Part shown: one piece after another, positions 26,797 to 36,132 of the stretch | Layout of the letters: each line of letters begins with the position of its first letter | Numbering within the stretch: the first letter of the stretch is position 1 | Assembly: GCF_030056665.1 (NCBI RefSeq) | Contig: NZ_JASHIG010000038.1 | Origin: Flectobacillus roseus | Lineage (GTDB): Bacteria; Bacteroidota; Bacteroidia; Cytophagales; Spirosomataceae | DNA length: 64,000 bases | Direction: 5' to 3' (one strand) | Notes under the pieces: generated by a model | The model's database searches: none | Told to the model about the DNA's origin: nothing | Seen by the model: only the letters and a program-made list of their open reading frames with translations | Made by a program: the position numbers and the translations under genes

Positions 26797-26992
26797 TTTT
26801 AAGAATGATGAATAGGGCTTTGTCTAAGAAGGAAAATTGAATTCCTGATCTTAGGTGAATTTACAAGTTTTCAATAGTACAACAAAAGTTTAGGCTTGCT
26901 CTTCAGTTTCGTTGAGGTAAATCTTTTGTCAATTTAATGATTTTCTCTTTTCTTCTCACAAAGACATCTTTTAAAAATCCTATTTCTAATCT

Positions 26993-27013
26993 TATTTTAA
27001 TTTATTCTAAATA
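26993..27013. promoter_or_regulatory. Fur-like palindrome, upstream copy
   Basis: TATTTTAATTTATTCTAAATA is a 21-bp imperfect palindrome (given here in full as it is the site; arms TATTTT and TCTAAATA). It lies just upstream of the -33 TTG of the siderophore-receptor promoter. A second copy lies at 27056-27076. Confidence 0.4.
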
Positions 27014-27018
27014 AAAGC

Positions 27019-27049
27019 TTGTATAATAGTATTCCTGCCTTTACATTTG
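27019..27049 (+). promoter_or_regulatory. Bacteroidota-type promoter of the siderophore receptor gene
   Basis: TTG at 27019-27021 and TACATTTG at 27042-27049, 20 bp apart, match the Bacteroidota housekeeping promoter TTG-N19/20-TAnnTTTG. Transcription would start near 27055, about 40 nt before the ATG at 27097. This also shows that the longer open frame starting at 27019 cannot be the real protein start. Confidence 0.65.
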
Positions 27050-27055
27050 TACATC

Positions 27056-27076
27056 TATTTAAAATAAGTCTAAATA
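27056..27076. promoter_or_regulatory. Fur-like palindrome at the transcription start
   Basis: The arms TATTTAAAA and GTCTAAATA are inverted repeats matching at 7 of 9 positions around a three-base centre. The site overlaps the predicted start point, where a bound repressor would block transcription. With a similar palindrome upstream of the -33 element, iron-dependent repression by Fur is the natural reading for a siderophore receptor gene (inference). Confidence 0.45.
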
Positions 27077-27096
27077 TCAATAATGAAATGAGTTAT

Positions 27097-29547
27097 ATGA
27101 AGAGTGTTTTTTTACTAATGTTATGTCTGTTTTCGCAAATGATTTATGCTCAAACTGGACAGATTATCGGTAAAGTATCTAATAATGATGGACAACCAGC
27201 GGCTTTTGTCTCTGTTCAATTAAAAGGAAGTAAAAAAGGAACTACCTCAGATGAACAAGGCAAGTTTACGATTTCTAATTTGAAAGGTGGAAATTATACA
27301 TTGGTTGCTTCTTTTGTAGGATACAAAACACTAGAGCAAAAGGTGGTAATTGAGGAGGGAAAAACATTAAATCTTTCACTCGAATTGCTTGAAAGCTCTG
27401 AGATGATAAAAGAAATTGTGGTATCAGGTAGCTATATTGCTAATCGTACTCCTTCTTTAGGTAAAGCCAATATTCGCTCTTTGGATTTACCACAGAGTAC
27501 AGGGGTAGTAACAAGTACAGTTATTGCCGATCAGCAGGCGATTAGACTTGGTGATGTTGTGAAAAATGTGAGTGGGGTGTCACAAACTGAAACGCGTGGT
27601 GGTGTTGCCGAAACATTCTCTTCACGTGGATACAGTGTAGGTATTGCAGGAGCAGGAGGAAGTATTTTCAAAAATGGAACTATCAGTAATACAATGGGTT
27701 TCCCTGATGCTAGCACGCTAGAATCGGTAGAAGTAATGAAAGGTAGCTCTGCTTTATTGTATGGTAATGTGTCAGGTGGTTTGATTATCAATATGGTTAC
27801 TAAAAAACCTCGTTTCGACTGGGGTGGACAAGCGTCTATGCTTTTTGGAAGCTATAATCAATATAAACCAACGCTTGACGTGTATGGTCCGATTAGTAAA
27901 AACCTTGCTTTTAGAGTAGTAGGAACTTACGAAAATGCAAAAAGCTATCGTGATGTTGTAAAGACTGACAGAACTTACGTAACTCCGTCGTTACTATATA
28001 AAATCAATGACAAAACGGATGTATTGTTACAAGTAGATTATTTGAAAAGTAATATTGTTCCAGATGCTGGGGTAGGTACACCAAATAGTAGAATTACCAT
28101 TACTGAGTTGCCAGATGCTCCTCGCAATCGTTTTATCAATACTAGCTGGGCATACAATAATACCGAGCAAACTTCAAGTTATTTGACAATCAACCATAAG
28201 TTTGATGCAAATTGGAAATTAACAGCTATTGGTTCGATTCAAAATACAGTAGTAAAGGGCTTTGGTGTAGGCGTTCCAAGTGCGATTGCTACAAACGGTG
28301 ATTATACACGTACATTGAGTGCCGTTCACACAAGTGAGAGGGATTATACTGCTCAAGTGAATTTGAATGGCGGTTTTAAGACAGGTGCGCTAAGTCATCA
28401 GTTATTGGTGGGTGCTGACTTCTTGAGAATTTCTAACGTGAGCCATAGTTTTAAATTTACCTCAGCGGCAGGTGTAGTAGGTACAGCTTATGACAAAATT
28501 AATATCTTCGATTTTTCAAAATATGTAGCACGTACCGACATCCCAACGATTGCGGATACGGCTCGTACAACAACTCCACAGAATCGCTATGGTGTTTATG
28601 TTCAGGATTTGCTAACTATTACCTCTAAATTTAAAGTTTTAGCAGGGTTGAGATATTCTTATCAAACAGCGTTTCAATCAACTATCTTGAACCTTGAGAA
28701 AAATGTAGAGCGTCGTGGAGCTACTGCTGATAAATCAGATGGTGCTTTTTCTCCAAAATTAGCTTTGATTTACCAACCATTGAAAACAACCTCGATCTAT
28801 TCATCATACAGCAATAGCTTTACGATTAATACTGGTACCGATATCAATGGTGACAATCTTAAGCCTTCGATTATCGACAACTATGAAATTGGGGTGAAAA
28901 ATGAGTTTTTAGATGGTAAATTGTCAGCTAACGTAAGTGTGTATAAAATCATCAATAGCAATTTTGCTCAAACAGCACTTTTTGATAAAAACGGCAATCC
29001 AAATACCAATACAAGTATCAGAGAGTTATCAGGCGAAACAACAAGTGATGGTTTTGAAGTAGATTTCAATGGTGTTTTGTCAAAAAACTTTTACTTCTTG
29101 CTTGGTTACGGATATAACTATATGCGCTATACGAACACTACAGGTGCAGTTGGTTCACAAGTAGAAGGGGAGCAACTTATCAGAAGTCCAAGAAGTACAG
29201 CCAATGGTTCGATTTTCTATACTTTTGATAATACTAAGTTGAAAGGCGTGAAACTTGGCTTATCTGCCTTTTACACTGGAAGTCGTTTTGCAGGTAACAA
29301 CAACGTAGTAGGTCTGAATGGAGGCTTGAATAATACGACTACCGCATTGAGTTCATACAATGCGTTGATTCCTTTATCTGGTTTTGCAACTGTTGATTTC
29401 TCGGTAGGATATAGCTTTAGCAAAGTATCTGTTTTAGGAAAAGTTTCGAACATATTTAACGAAATGAACTATATTGTTCACGATCGTTATAGTATCAACC
29501 CAATTGCACCACGCCAATTAGCGTTGACGGTAAACTATAGATTTTAA
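27097..29547 (+). CDS. TonB-dependent siderophore receptor
   Basis: 816 residues from the chosen ATG at 27097, which gives the signal peptide KSVFLLMLCLFSQMIYAQ. Next is a carboxypeptidase-regulatory-like domain (~22-100; GKVSNNDGQPAAFVSV, GGNYTLVASFVGYKTLEQ). The plug (~115-235) contains DVVKNVSGVSQTETRGG and ESVEVMKGSSALLYG. The long 22-strand barrel ends in the terminal strand QLALTVNYRF. The plug is of the ferric-siderophore type (TIGR01783-like) rather than the SusC type, and no SusD partner follows. It imports ferric chelates across the outer membrane using TonB. An ATG at 27088 is an alternative start. Confidence 0.9.
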   Translation: MKSVFLLMLCLFSQMIYAQTGQIIGKVSNNDGQPAAFVSVQLKGSKKGTTSDEQGKFTISNLKGGNYTLVASFVGYKTLEQKVVIEEGKTLNLSLELLESSEMIKEIVVSGSYIANRTPSLGKANIRSLDLPQSTGVVTSTVIADQQAIRLGDVVKNVSGVSQTETRGGVAETFSSRGYSVGIAGAGGSIFKNGTISNTMGFPDASTLESVEVMKGSSALLYGNVSGGLIINMVTKKPRFDWGGQASMLFGSYNQYKPTLDVYGPISKNLAFRVVGTYENAKSYRDVVKTDRTYVTPSLLYKINDKTDVLLQVDYLKSNIVPDAGVGTPNSRITITELPDAPRNRFINTSWAYNNTEQTSSYLTINHKFDANWKLTAIGSIQNTVVKGFGVGVPSAIATNGDYTRTLSAVHTSERDYTAQVNLNGGFKTGALSHQLLVGADFLRISNVSHSFKFTSAAGVVGTAYDKINIFDFSKYVARTDIPTIADTARTTTPQNRYGVYVQDLLTITSKFKVLAGLRYSYQTAFQSTILNLEKNVERRGATADKSDGAFSPKLALIYQPLKTTSIYSSYSNSFTINTGTDINGDNLKPSIIDNYEIGVKNEFLDGKLSANVSVYKIINSNFAQTALFDKNGNPNTNTSIRELSGETTSDGFEVDFNGVLSKNFYFLLGYGYNYMRYTNTTGAVGSQVEGEQLIRSPRSTANGSIFYTFDNTKLKGVKLGLSAFYTGSRFAGNNNVVGLNGGLNNTTTALSSYNALIPLSGFATVDFSVGYSFSKVSVLGKVSNIFNEMNYIVHDRYSINPIAPRQLALTVNYRF

Positions 29548-29594
29548 TTTGTCGAATCTGTAATTTAGGGATTATTTTTATCACAAATTTTAGT

Positions 29595-29640
29595 ATCAAA
29601 AAAGGCGTTCGAAATGAGGTTTTCGAACGCCTTTTTTGAT
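29595..29640. terminator. Bidirectional terminator, CATCAAAAAA-type family
   Basis: ATCAAAAAAGGCGTTCGAAA pairs with TTTTCGAACGCCTTTTTTGAT across a short centre. It lies between the convergent receptor and pentapeptide-repeat genes. The outer arms (ATCAAAAAAG/CTTTTTTGAT) are the same as in hairpins at 51903, 57599 and 63322, while the inner stem bases differ in a compensated way. Confidence 0.85.
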
Positions 29641-29801
29641 GAAAAGTTGGAGGAGAATTCCGCTTCCTAAATTTGGGCTATCTCATATTGTGTTAGCAAT
29701 GAAGTTAGTAGGCAAAATCAAGTTGCAGAATTTAATGAAATAAAATATTAGTAATTGAGGAATTACACTTAAAATTCATTGCTCACAATTCAGCACTCAT
29801 A

Positions 29802-30359
29802 CTATCCTTCAATGTGTAAATCGTACTTTTGTAAAAGTCCAGCAAGTCCGAGTACTGAAAACTTAGCTTTTTTCATTCGATTACTTTCTGGGTCGATAAC
29901 GTAATTGTAAGAACTGCGAAAATCTGCTTTTTCGAGTAATGTTCTGTTAAAGATAGCCTGCTCTAAATAACAATTTTCGAAAATGGCGCTCGTCAAGTCT
30001 GCTTCAGCAAAATCAGTGCCTTGTAGCTGGGTGTCTTTGAAAATAGTTTTTTTGAGTTTGGTCTTGAAAAAAGAAGCATGATTTAGCTGACAGCTTTCAA
30101 AAGAAACCTCAAAACCAAATGGATTACAAGTATCAAATCGTAAGCCCAATGATTTACAGTCTTTAAAAGTAACTCCCTGAAATGCAGTATTGTTGATAGC
30201 TGCCAAACTCATATTGCAACCGACGAAACGACAGTCTGTAAATTTGAATCCTGAAAGGTTTTTGTTTGACAAATCACAATGGTTGAAACTACAGTTTTCG
30301 TACTCACCCTTGGGTAGCTCATTGATTTTATCGAAAATTTGGTCAGTAAGGTATTGCAT
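29802..30359 (-). CDS. Pentapeptide-repeat protein
   Basis: A 185-residue protein made largely of A(D/N)LxF-type pentapeptides, e.g. CSFNHCDLSNKNLSGFKFTD and ADLTSAIFENCYLEQAIF. These form a right-handed quadrilateral beta helix. Size and Cys/Phe-rich repeats resemble Qnr/McbG-like proteins that mimic DNA and protect gyrase, but most bacterial pentapeptide proteins have unknown targets. There is no signal peptide, so it is cytoplasmic. The C-terminal ~30 residues fall outside the repeat. Confidence 0.85.
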   Translation of the reverse strand: MQYLTDQIFDKINELPKGEYENCSFNHCDLSNKNLSGFKFTDCRFVGCNMSLAAINNTAFQGVTFKDCKSLGLRFDTCNPFGFEVSFESCQLNHASFFKTKLKKTIFKDTQLQGTDFAEADLTSAIFENCYLEQAIFNRTLLEKADFRSSYNYVIDPESNRMKKAKFSVLGLAGLLQKYDLHIEG

Positions 30360-30442
30360 GTAATAAGGGATAATCGAATTTTAGGTCGAAAAAGAGTTGG
30401 TATCTGGTTTGGATAGAAGTTTTAACTTGAAATTAAAAAAAT

Positions 30443-30754
30443 CTAGGCATCATTCTCAGCATATTGGATTAATCGCTTTATCCACTTTGCTTCCTGACTG
30501 ATTTTTTGATTGGCTTTCAAATCTCCCCAAAAATCTTGGATAATATTCATTTCTAAAAAATAGTCAAAGCCAGGGCAATGAACTTTTGTGAAATCTGCAA
30601 TTGGGGTTTCAAAATACTCATGTCTCAACAATAAAATACGAGCATCAGAGGATGGCTCAAAAGCATTGTTGACTTTTTGGGCAAATACAACATACATTCC
30701 TTCGTCAGGATCAACATAATTTTGGTTTTCTAGGATAGCTTCTTTTAAATTCAT
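30443..30754 (-). CDS. Hypothetical protein, 103 aa
   Basis: A small acidic soluble protein (DPDEGMYVVFAQKVNNAFEP, KVHCPGFDYFLEMNIIQDFW) that I do not recognise. It lies between a pentapeptide-repeat gene and a DUF6624-like gene on the same strand, with gaps of about 80 bp on each side, so the three may form a loose transcription unit. Its size suits a small regulatory or immunity-type protein, but there is no direct evidence. Confidence 0.55.
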   Translation of the reverse strand: MNLKEAILENQNYVDPDEGMYVVFAQKVNNAFEPSSDARILLLRHEYFETPIADFTKVHCPGFDYFLEMNIIQDFWGDLKANQKISQEAKWIKRLIQYAENDA

Positions 30755-30835
30755 CGTGTATTTGCGGTTTATAGAATCAAATTTAGAAAAAACCTTTATG
30801 ATGTTTTATCTTGAAGCGGAATAAACTTTAGAAGT

Positions 30836-31441
30836 TTATGATGAGACCCAACCTACGCTTTTTTTCCATTCTTCCATTTCTTGCTTTCTTTTCATAAAAT
30901 CCTTCGGTGGAGTAAGGTTGTCATGGCGAGCATTAATGCGTATTGACTCAGTTTGTTCCTCAATAGTATTTGGTATTCCTATCGATTTTCTTCTTTCGTT
31001 TACATTGGCTACATCCTCAATAGGGTTGGGGCTAAGTTGTCCATTTTCGTCCCAGTCAAATTGGGTGCCAAATACTTGTGGTCTATCTTCTAAAACAGCT
31101 ATTCGGTCTGATAAATAGGCATAATGTATCGAATCCGCTTTTTGAGCTTCGACAGCCTCCTTTAAAAGCGAGGCACATCGTTTCATAAAACTTGGTAAAG
31201 CAATCGAATGTTGAATCACCAACCAAGCAGCCTCATTGGCTTTCTTTCCGACTTTTTCAATGGTTGGAAAGCCTATTTCTTTAATGATTTCGTTAAGAAT
31301 ATTGGCATTGTAGATATGTAGGTCACGCATTTCTTCATCATATCCTTCACTCAAGCGACCCTCTTTTGCTAGCCTATCTCTCAAAGCAAGGTCATTATTT
31401 TGGAGTTCAATAATTCTGTGGGCGATGGTGGGATGTCGCAT
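30836..31441 (-). CDS. DUF6624-like protein
   Basis: A 201-residue soluble protein. The features fit DUF6624: an N-terminal helix with NNDLALRDRLAKEG, then IGFPTIEKVGKKANEAAWLVIQHS, SYLSDRIAVLE-type (here YAYLSDRIAVLEDRPQVFGT), and a C-terminal PIEDVANVNERRKSIGIPN. The conserved His, Asp, Arg and QxFGTQ residues suggest an enzyme, but no activity is known. It is first in the minus-strand run with the 103-aa and pentapeptide genes. Confidence 0.7.
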   Translation of the reverse strand: MRHPTIAHRIIELQNNDLALRDRLAKEGRLSEGYDEEMRDLHIYNANILNEIIKEIGFPTIEKVGKKANEAAWLVIQHSIALPSFMKRCASLLKEAVEAQKADSIHYAYLSDRIAVLEDRPQVFGTQFDWDENGQLSPNPIEDVANVNERRKSIGIPNTIEEQTESIRINARHDNLTPPKDFMKRKQEMEEWKKSVGWVSS

Positions 31442-31576
31442 TTTTGAAGATAGAGACTTAAAATTGTTGTGATTGACGAACTTTCAAGTTAGTCAATACT
31501 CATTAAGTATTAAAGAGTTATAATTTTTAATTATCAGTATTTTATATTTAAGATAAGGGTCAAATAGAATTATTTG

Positions 31577-31637
31577 AAACTCCGTAGGTGCGAAAGAAAA
31601 CCAATTTTGTTGAAGTCTTTCGCACCGAAGGAGGTTT
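31577..31637. repeat. CCGTAGGTGCG-type hairpin
   Basis: AAACTCCGTAGGTGCGAAAG (31577-31596) is imperfectly inverted as CTTTCGCACCGAAGGAGGTTT (31617-31637), with a loop of about 20 nt. The core CCGTAGGTGCGA is shared with the nested palindrome at 55270-55437. It lies between the T9SS protein gene and the DUF6624-like gene. Confidence 0.6.
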
Positions 31638-31730
31638 ATGCTTAGAATCTGATGATAATGCTTACCATTAACGGATATACAAATAACAGATACACTAATA
31701 ACTGATACCCAAACAGCCAATAACATTCAT

Positions 31731-34040
31731 TTACTCAATAATCACTTTTCGGGTTACGTTCCTGTTTCCTTGTGTAATTTTCAGGAAATACATACCTCTG
31801 CTGAGCATTTCTGTATGAATTTGGTTATCGCTGAAAGAAATAGGATAGGAGCGTCCAATACTATCAAAAAGCAGTAATTCAGCATTTTTGAAGTTGTTAG
31901 GAAGGATAAGAGTAAAGTCTCCTTGGTTCGGATTCGGATAGATTTTTACCTGCTCAGAACCAAAATCTGTCTCCGTTCCCAGCGGTATAGCAATACTTAT
32001 TTTTAAAGGTGTAGATAGCTGACTACAGCCTTCTTTCGTCACTTTTACACGATAATCTCCCGATACTTGAGCTTCGTAAATGACGTTTGTGGCATTGGCA
32101 ATCAGCGAGTCATTTCTCAACCATTGATAGGTGAGGCCAGTTCCGGTATTGGCATTCATCCTTACCTTGAATGGTTCATAAACGGTTCCCTTGATGTCGG
32201 TTGTAATACTTGCCTCTGGTAGCGACTTGATGGTAACCTTGATAGAGTTTGAAACGGCGGAACTCTGACAAAACTGATCTCGAATAATAACAGAATATGC
32301 ACCTGAAAGAGCCGCTTTAAAGCTGTTGCTATTGGCATTGCTAAGGTCTTGTCCATCCTTTTGCCATTGATAGCTCGAACCCTCTTGTTGGGCGATAGAT
32401 AACTGTACTTGTGTGCCAGAACATACTTCCGTTGCTCCAGTTACCTCTATGGAAGTGTTGGTTGGATAAAGGCAGCTGGTGGCATATTTTCGTAAACGGT
32501 GGGTGGCAAAAGTGCCATCTTCGCCAGAGGTAATCGTGGTAAAAGTCTTATTTTGGACATCGATAAAATAGTTAGAACGTAGTGGATAGTAGTTTTTAGG
32601 ATACTCAAAAAAACGAGTGGTTTCGAGTGTTGATTTTGAGATAAAGTCAATCTTTGTCTCCACACCATAGTCTTTCGAATAAATCCAATAATCATTGCCT
32701 TCTTTATCATTTACAAAAAAATGATAGGCATTGTGGCTATTGGTAGGTTTGGATTTTTTCCAAACTAAGCTACCATTATTCAATCGAATTTTTGAATAAA
32801 ATGATCCATGATTGATATACATGAAATCAGCAATAATCTGCGGATAAGCAATCGTTTCATCTTTAAAAGACCACTTTGTGGTTCCGTCCAAATCATAGCC
32901 AATTACCTCGTTGAATGCCAGATTGTCGGTAGGGCTCACTTTGGGTTTTTCTTTTAACACAGAAAATACATTGCCCGAAAAACCAGAGAAGTAATCCGTA
33001 CTGGTCAGTTGTTTAACCCAATTGGCATTGGCGGCTTTGAAATTACCAAAGCCGATGAATTTGGCGCCTGAGTTTGCATTGATTTGGAACATCACTCTGT
33101 CGTCATCTACCCGATAGGCGGATGGCTCTGAAGCGCCAAATAAGTTACTATCTTTAAAACTCAAGGTTTGATACTGACCAGTTTGGTCTATTTTTATGAG
33201 ATAAAATCCATCTTGTTTTTGGTGTACCAATACAATCGAGCTGGTATTTACTTCTTCGTTATTATTAGAAATAATACTGCCTTTTTGACTGAAATAGGGA
33301 TTAGAATCTATTTTTTCCTTTACAAAATCTACATATCCTGTACGAAGTCCCGTCGAATCATATCGATACACTTCTTTACTGCCAATGAGCCAAAATCCAG
33401 CATCTGGTGATTTGATGACAGACATAGCTCCGCCACCAAAACCTGCACCACTCGCACCCATTGTTGGGACTTTTACTTTTTCTTTTCCAAAACTATCTAA
33501 ATAGAGATATTCACCACCTTCAAGTCTAAATAGTGCAAGCTTGCTATTGGCAAAACCTTCGATTTTTTGACTGGCGTTGTATTGCCAAAGCAAAATACCC
33601 GCAAAATTATATTTATAAATCGTTTTTTCAGTGTGAAAAATCAGTCCATCGGCGACTTCTGTGGAGGCCAAAATATTGGTCATGAGATGTTTGGTCGCTT
33701 TGATTAATGATAATTCTTTATCAAAAATAAGGAGGCTATCCTGTCTCGCAATCCAACTTACTTTATTGCCTCTTTTTAGTTTAGAAAATACTTTTCCATA
33801 CGGAAAATTGACTTCATTTCCATCTTTATCAAATATCCGATAACCCATCGTTTGACCAGTGAAACCACTCAAAACTGTTACAATGGTTTTGCCCGATGCT
33901 GTGACATCTAATAGGGTATATGGTACATCATTTTCTAGGTAAAGGTCTTGGCGTTCCCAGAGTAATTTGGGGGTTGTTTGTCCAAAAGCTGTGCCACACA
34001 TCGCTAGTAGGATAGCGAATAAAAAGGTAATTTTTTTCAT
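31731..34040 (-). CDS. Secreted protein with T9SS type A sorting domain
   Basis: A 769-residue protein with signal peptide (FLFAILLAMCGTAFGQ). The first ~500 residues form repeated beta segments of propeller-like character (SKSTLETTRFFEYP, FFVNDKEGNDYWIYSKDYG). Two Ig-like/PKD-like modules follow (~510-680; SSYQWQKDGQDLSNANS and LTYQWLRNDSLIANATN). The C-terminal 75 residues are a type A sorting signal: KIYPNPNQGDFTLILP, then GMYFLKI and the basic end RNVTRKVIIE. It is exported by the type IX secretion system and probably surface attached or released. It lies at the end of the sigma/anti-sigma gene run. Confidence 0.85.
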   Translation of the reverse strand: MKKITFLFAILLAMCGTAFGQTTPKLLWERQDLYLENDVPYTLLDVTASGKTIVTVLSGFTGQTMGYRIFDKDGNEVNFPYGKVFSKLKRGNKVSWIARQDSLLIFDKELSLIKATKHLMTNILASTEVADGLIFHTEKTIYKYNFAGILLWQYNASQKIEGFANSKLALFRLEGGEYLYLDSFGKEKVKVPTMGASGAGFGGGAMSVIKSPDAGFWLIGSKEVYRYDSTGLRTGYVDFVKEKIDSNPYFSQKGSIISNNNEEVNTSSIVLVHQKQDGFYLIKIDQTGQYQTLSFKDSNLFGASEPSAYRVDDDRVMFQINANSGAKFIGFGNFKAANANWVKQLTSTDYFSGFSGNVFSVLKEKPKVSPTDNLAFNEVIGYDLDGTTKWSFKDETIAYPQIIADFMYINHGSFYSKIRLNNGSLVWKKSKPTNSHNAYHFFVNDKEGNDYWIYSKDYGVETKIDFISKSTLETTRFFEYPKNYYPLRSNYFIDVQNKTFTTITSGEDGTFATHRLRKYATSCLYPTNTSIEVTGATEVCSGTQVQLSIAQQEGSSYQWQKDGQDLSNANSNSFKAALSGAYSVIIRDQFCQSSAVSNSIKVTIKSLPEASITTDIKGTVYEPFKVRMNANTGTGLTYQWLRNDSLIANATNVIYEAQVSGDYRVKVTKEGCSQLSTPLKISIAIPLGTETDFGSEQVKIYPNPNQGDFTLILPNNFKNAELLLFDSIGRSYPISFSDNQIHTEMLSRGMYFLKITQGNRNVTRKVIIE

Positions 34041-34197
34041 ATAATGGAATGTTTGAAATGCTTAAATAAGCCTACATAGATTTAGTGAATGAAGTTTTAG
34101 GGATTAATACTGTGTTGAAAATATAGGTTTGGGGTTATCAAGACAAATCCCTCTTATTAGCCTAGCGCATAAAGCTTATCGCCTAATGCATGTAAAG

Positions 34198-35478
34198 TTA
34201 TTGTATTCTATAACTGAGCCCTATCTTGAGCCCAAGGTTGTACGCACTTGTTTGTATCAAATTACTAGAGTGATTGATATTGTTAAGCATATAGCTGGCG
34301 GTAGGTTCTATCGTCAAAAAACACTGTGAATTGAGCGCATGTTGTACGCCTCCCGAAACTTGCAGGAAAGTATTGAGTTGACTATTGCTAGAGTTATACA
34401 TCATATCAGTGCCTGTGGATACGAAATAGCGATTTCGTCCAGATATGCGCATCAATCGCTGTACATCTGCATGGAGACCAATCATCTCCAGATTTTCACT
34501 TTCAACTTTATTTTGAGTGATTTGCTCAATTGTTCCTTGATTGTTGTTCTTTACTAGATATTTATCAGTACTGACTTTATATTCAGCCCATTGTCGCATT
34601 TTTAAGAAAGAAATACCTCCTCTAAAATTCCAAGAGCTATTGATGAATTTTGTGATTCCTATGGTTGCTTCAAAACCGTTTCGTTCGGGGTCGAGTAGTT
34701 TATTTCTTTGTAGGCTTACGATGTCAGGATTGTCTATTTTCAATATTCGATAAGTCTGCAAAGGTGTGAAACTCACACTTAAATAGGTCGATTTGACTAC
34801 AGGTTTTTGAGATTTAAGGAAAGTGATTTTTTCAATATTCGGAAATTCTATTTTAGGTTGATTAACTAAAATATTTTTGCTTTCCATAAACTCAAAGTGG
34901 TCCATTTTTAATCCATTTTCAGGCACATTGATAGACGCAGGGGAATGATTTTTGTTGGTATTGTTATTAGGAATTTCAGAGCTTTCAAGCAGAGGCAAAA
35001 CTGGGCTTAAATCAGATTGTTCATACCCTTTAAAGGTTCTATGCTTTGCTTGATTGCTGTGTTGTGCTAAGGCATTTTTTTGCCCTTTTGAAGCAGTAGA
35101 GTTTTCAGTATTTAGAATGGTTTTTTCTGTTGATTCAAGACTATTTTGCCCATCTTTTTGGTTCGTATCATTTTCCTTTTCAACTGCCAAATGTGATTTT
35201 ATCTCTTGAATAAGGTCTTTGTTTTTTTCTAAAGGAGTCAGTTGATGTTTGAAATTTGTTGATTTTTGTTCCAGCATAAAAATCACTCCAGTGCTTAACA
35301 GCAATAGCAATGCGATGGCTGCTACTGCTAGTCTTTTGAAAAGCTTGGCAGAAAATGGTTGATGTGGATGAATGGATGCATCTATATATTCCCAAGTTTG
35401 TTCGGACGGCTCAGGCTCATAATCCGAGAACGTATCTTGGAGCAAGCGTTTGAGTTTATCTTCTTCTGGATTTTGCAT
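34198..35478 (-). CDS. Anti-sigma-like protein with outer-membrane-type C-terminus
   Basis: A 426-residue protein encoded 44 nt after the ECF sigma gene on the same strand. The cytoplasmic N-terminus (MQNPEEDKLKRLLQDTFSDY, then EPSEQTWEYID) is the standard anti-sigma-like start in Bacteroidota. A single membrane helix (LAVAAIALLLLLSTGVIFML, about residues 48-68) follows. A long Asn/Ser/Lys-rich spacer leads to a C-terminal ~200-residue beta-rich part (ATIGITKFINSSWNFRGGIS, YNLGLKIGLSYRIQ) resembling an outer-membrane barrel. It is thought to hold the sigma factor until an envelope signal arrives. Confidence 0.75.
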   Translation of the reverse strand: MQNPEEDKLKRLLQDTFSDYEPEPSEQTWEYIDASIHPHQPFSAKLFKRLAVAAIALLLLLSTGVIFMLEQKSTNFKHQLTPLEKNKDLIQEIKSHLAVEKENDTNQKDGQNSLESTEKTILNTENSTASKGQKNALAQHSNQAKHRTFKGYEQSDLSPVLPLLESSEIPNNNTNKNHSPASINVPENGLKMDHFEFMESKNILVNQPKIEFPNIEKITFLKSQKPVVKSTYLSVSFTPLQTYRILKIDNPDIVSLQRNKLLDPERNGFEATIGITKFINSSWNFRGGISFLKMRQWAEYKVSTDKYLVKNNNQGTIEQITQNKVESENLEMIGLHADVQRLMRISGRNRYFVSTGTDMMYNSSNSQLNTFLQVSGGVQHALNSQCFLTIEPTASYMLNNINHSSNLIQTSAYNLGLKIGLSYRIQ

Positions 35479-35522
35479 TTTTATATCCTTTTGTATTGCT
35501 TTAACTTATTGATATGTAGCTA

Positions 35523-36068
35523 TTAAGCCTTCTGGTAGCCAATTTTTAATAATTCTCTTTTTAGCAAATTGCGAGCCCTTGATAGTTGTGATTTTGAGGT
35601 TCCTTCTGTGATATTTAACATTTCGGCAATCTCCAAATGGTTGTAACCATCTATCAAATACAAGTTTACGACAAGTCTGTATCCATCAGGCAAAGCATTA
35701 ATTATTTGTAGAATCTGGTCTCGTGCGAGATTGGCAAACAAATCCTCTTCATTTTCTGTCACTTCTGCAATCGACTCATATCCCACGAGGGAGCGCTCAT
35801 GAACGGCGTGCCTGTAATGGTCAATAGCGGTTCGAATAACGGTCGATTTTACCCAAGAATTAATAGCATCTAAGTTTTCGAGGGTATGAATATTTTTGAA
35901 AATTTTAATAAAAGCTTCTTGAAAAATGTCCTCAGCCTCAGTCACCGTACGCGCATAACGTCGGCATACGCCCAAAAGTCGACCTTTGTATAAATTATAA
36001 AAGTCTGTTTGTGCTTTGGGGTTGTTGCGTTTGCAAGCAATGACTAATTCTTTTTCGTTTTGAGGCAT
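35523..36068 (-). CDS. ECF RNA polymerase sigma factor
   Basis: A 181-residue sigma-70-family factor. Region 2 covers about residues 15-85 (FYNLYKGRLLGVCRRYA, EAEDIFQEAFIKIFKN). Region 4 covers about 115-170 (LPDGYRLVVNLYLIDGY, HLEIAEMLNITEGTSKSQLS). It lies between a PepSY-like lipoprotein gene (64 nt upstream) and the anti-sigma-like gene (44 nt downstream), all on the minus strand. An ECF-type promoter at 37381-37406 in front of the lipoprotein gene suggests that the cluster is autoregulated. Confidence 0.93.
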   Translation of the reverse strand: MPQNEKELVIACKRNNPKAQTDFYNLYKGRLLGVCRRYARTVTEAEDIFQEAFIKIFKNIHTLENLDAINSWVKSTVIRTAIDHYRHAVHERSLVGYESIAEVTENEEDLFANLARDQILQIINALPDGYRLVVNLYLIDGYNHLEIAEMLNITEGTSKSQLSRARNLLKRELLKIGYQKA

Positions 36069-36132
36069 TTATAGGTCTTAGTATTCAGAAATCATGAAGT
36101 GATGATTGAATTTTTGGGCTAGTTTGTACGAT

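Noticed and set aside
27019..27096. N-terminal extension of the siderophore receptor frame
   Set aside because: It overlaps a good promoter (27019-27049) and precedes a normal signal peptide starting at 27097.
31493..31726. 77-codon minus-strand frame between T9SS protein and DUF6624-like genes
   Set aside because: It runs through the CCGTAGG-type hairpin and has no recognisable protein features; most likely chance.
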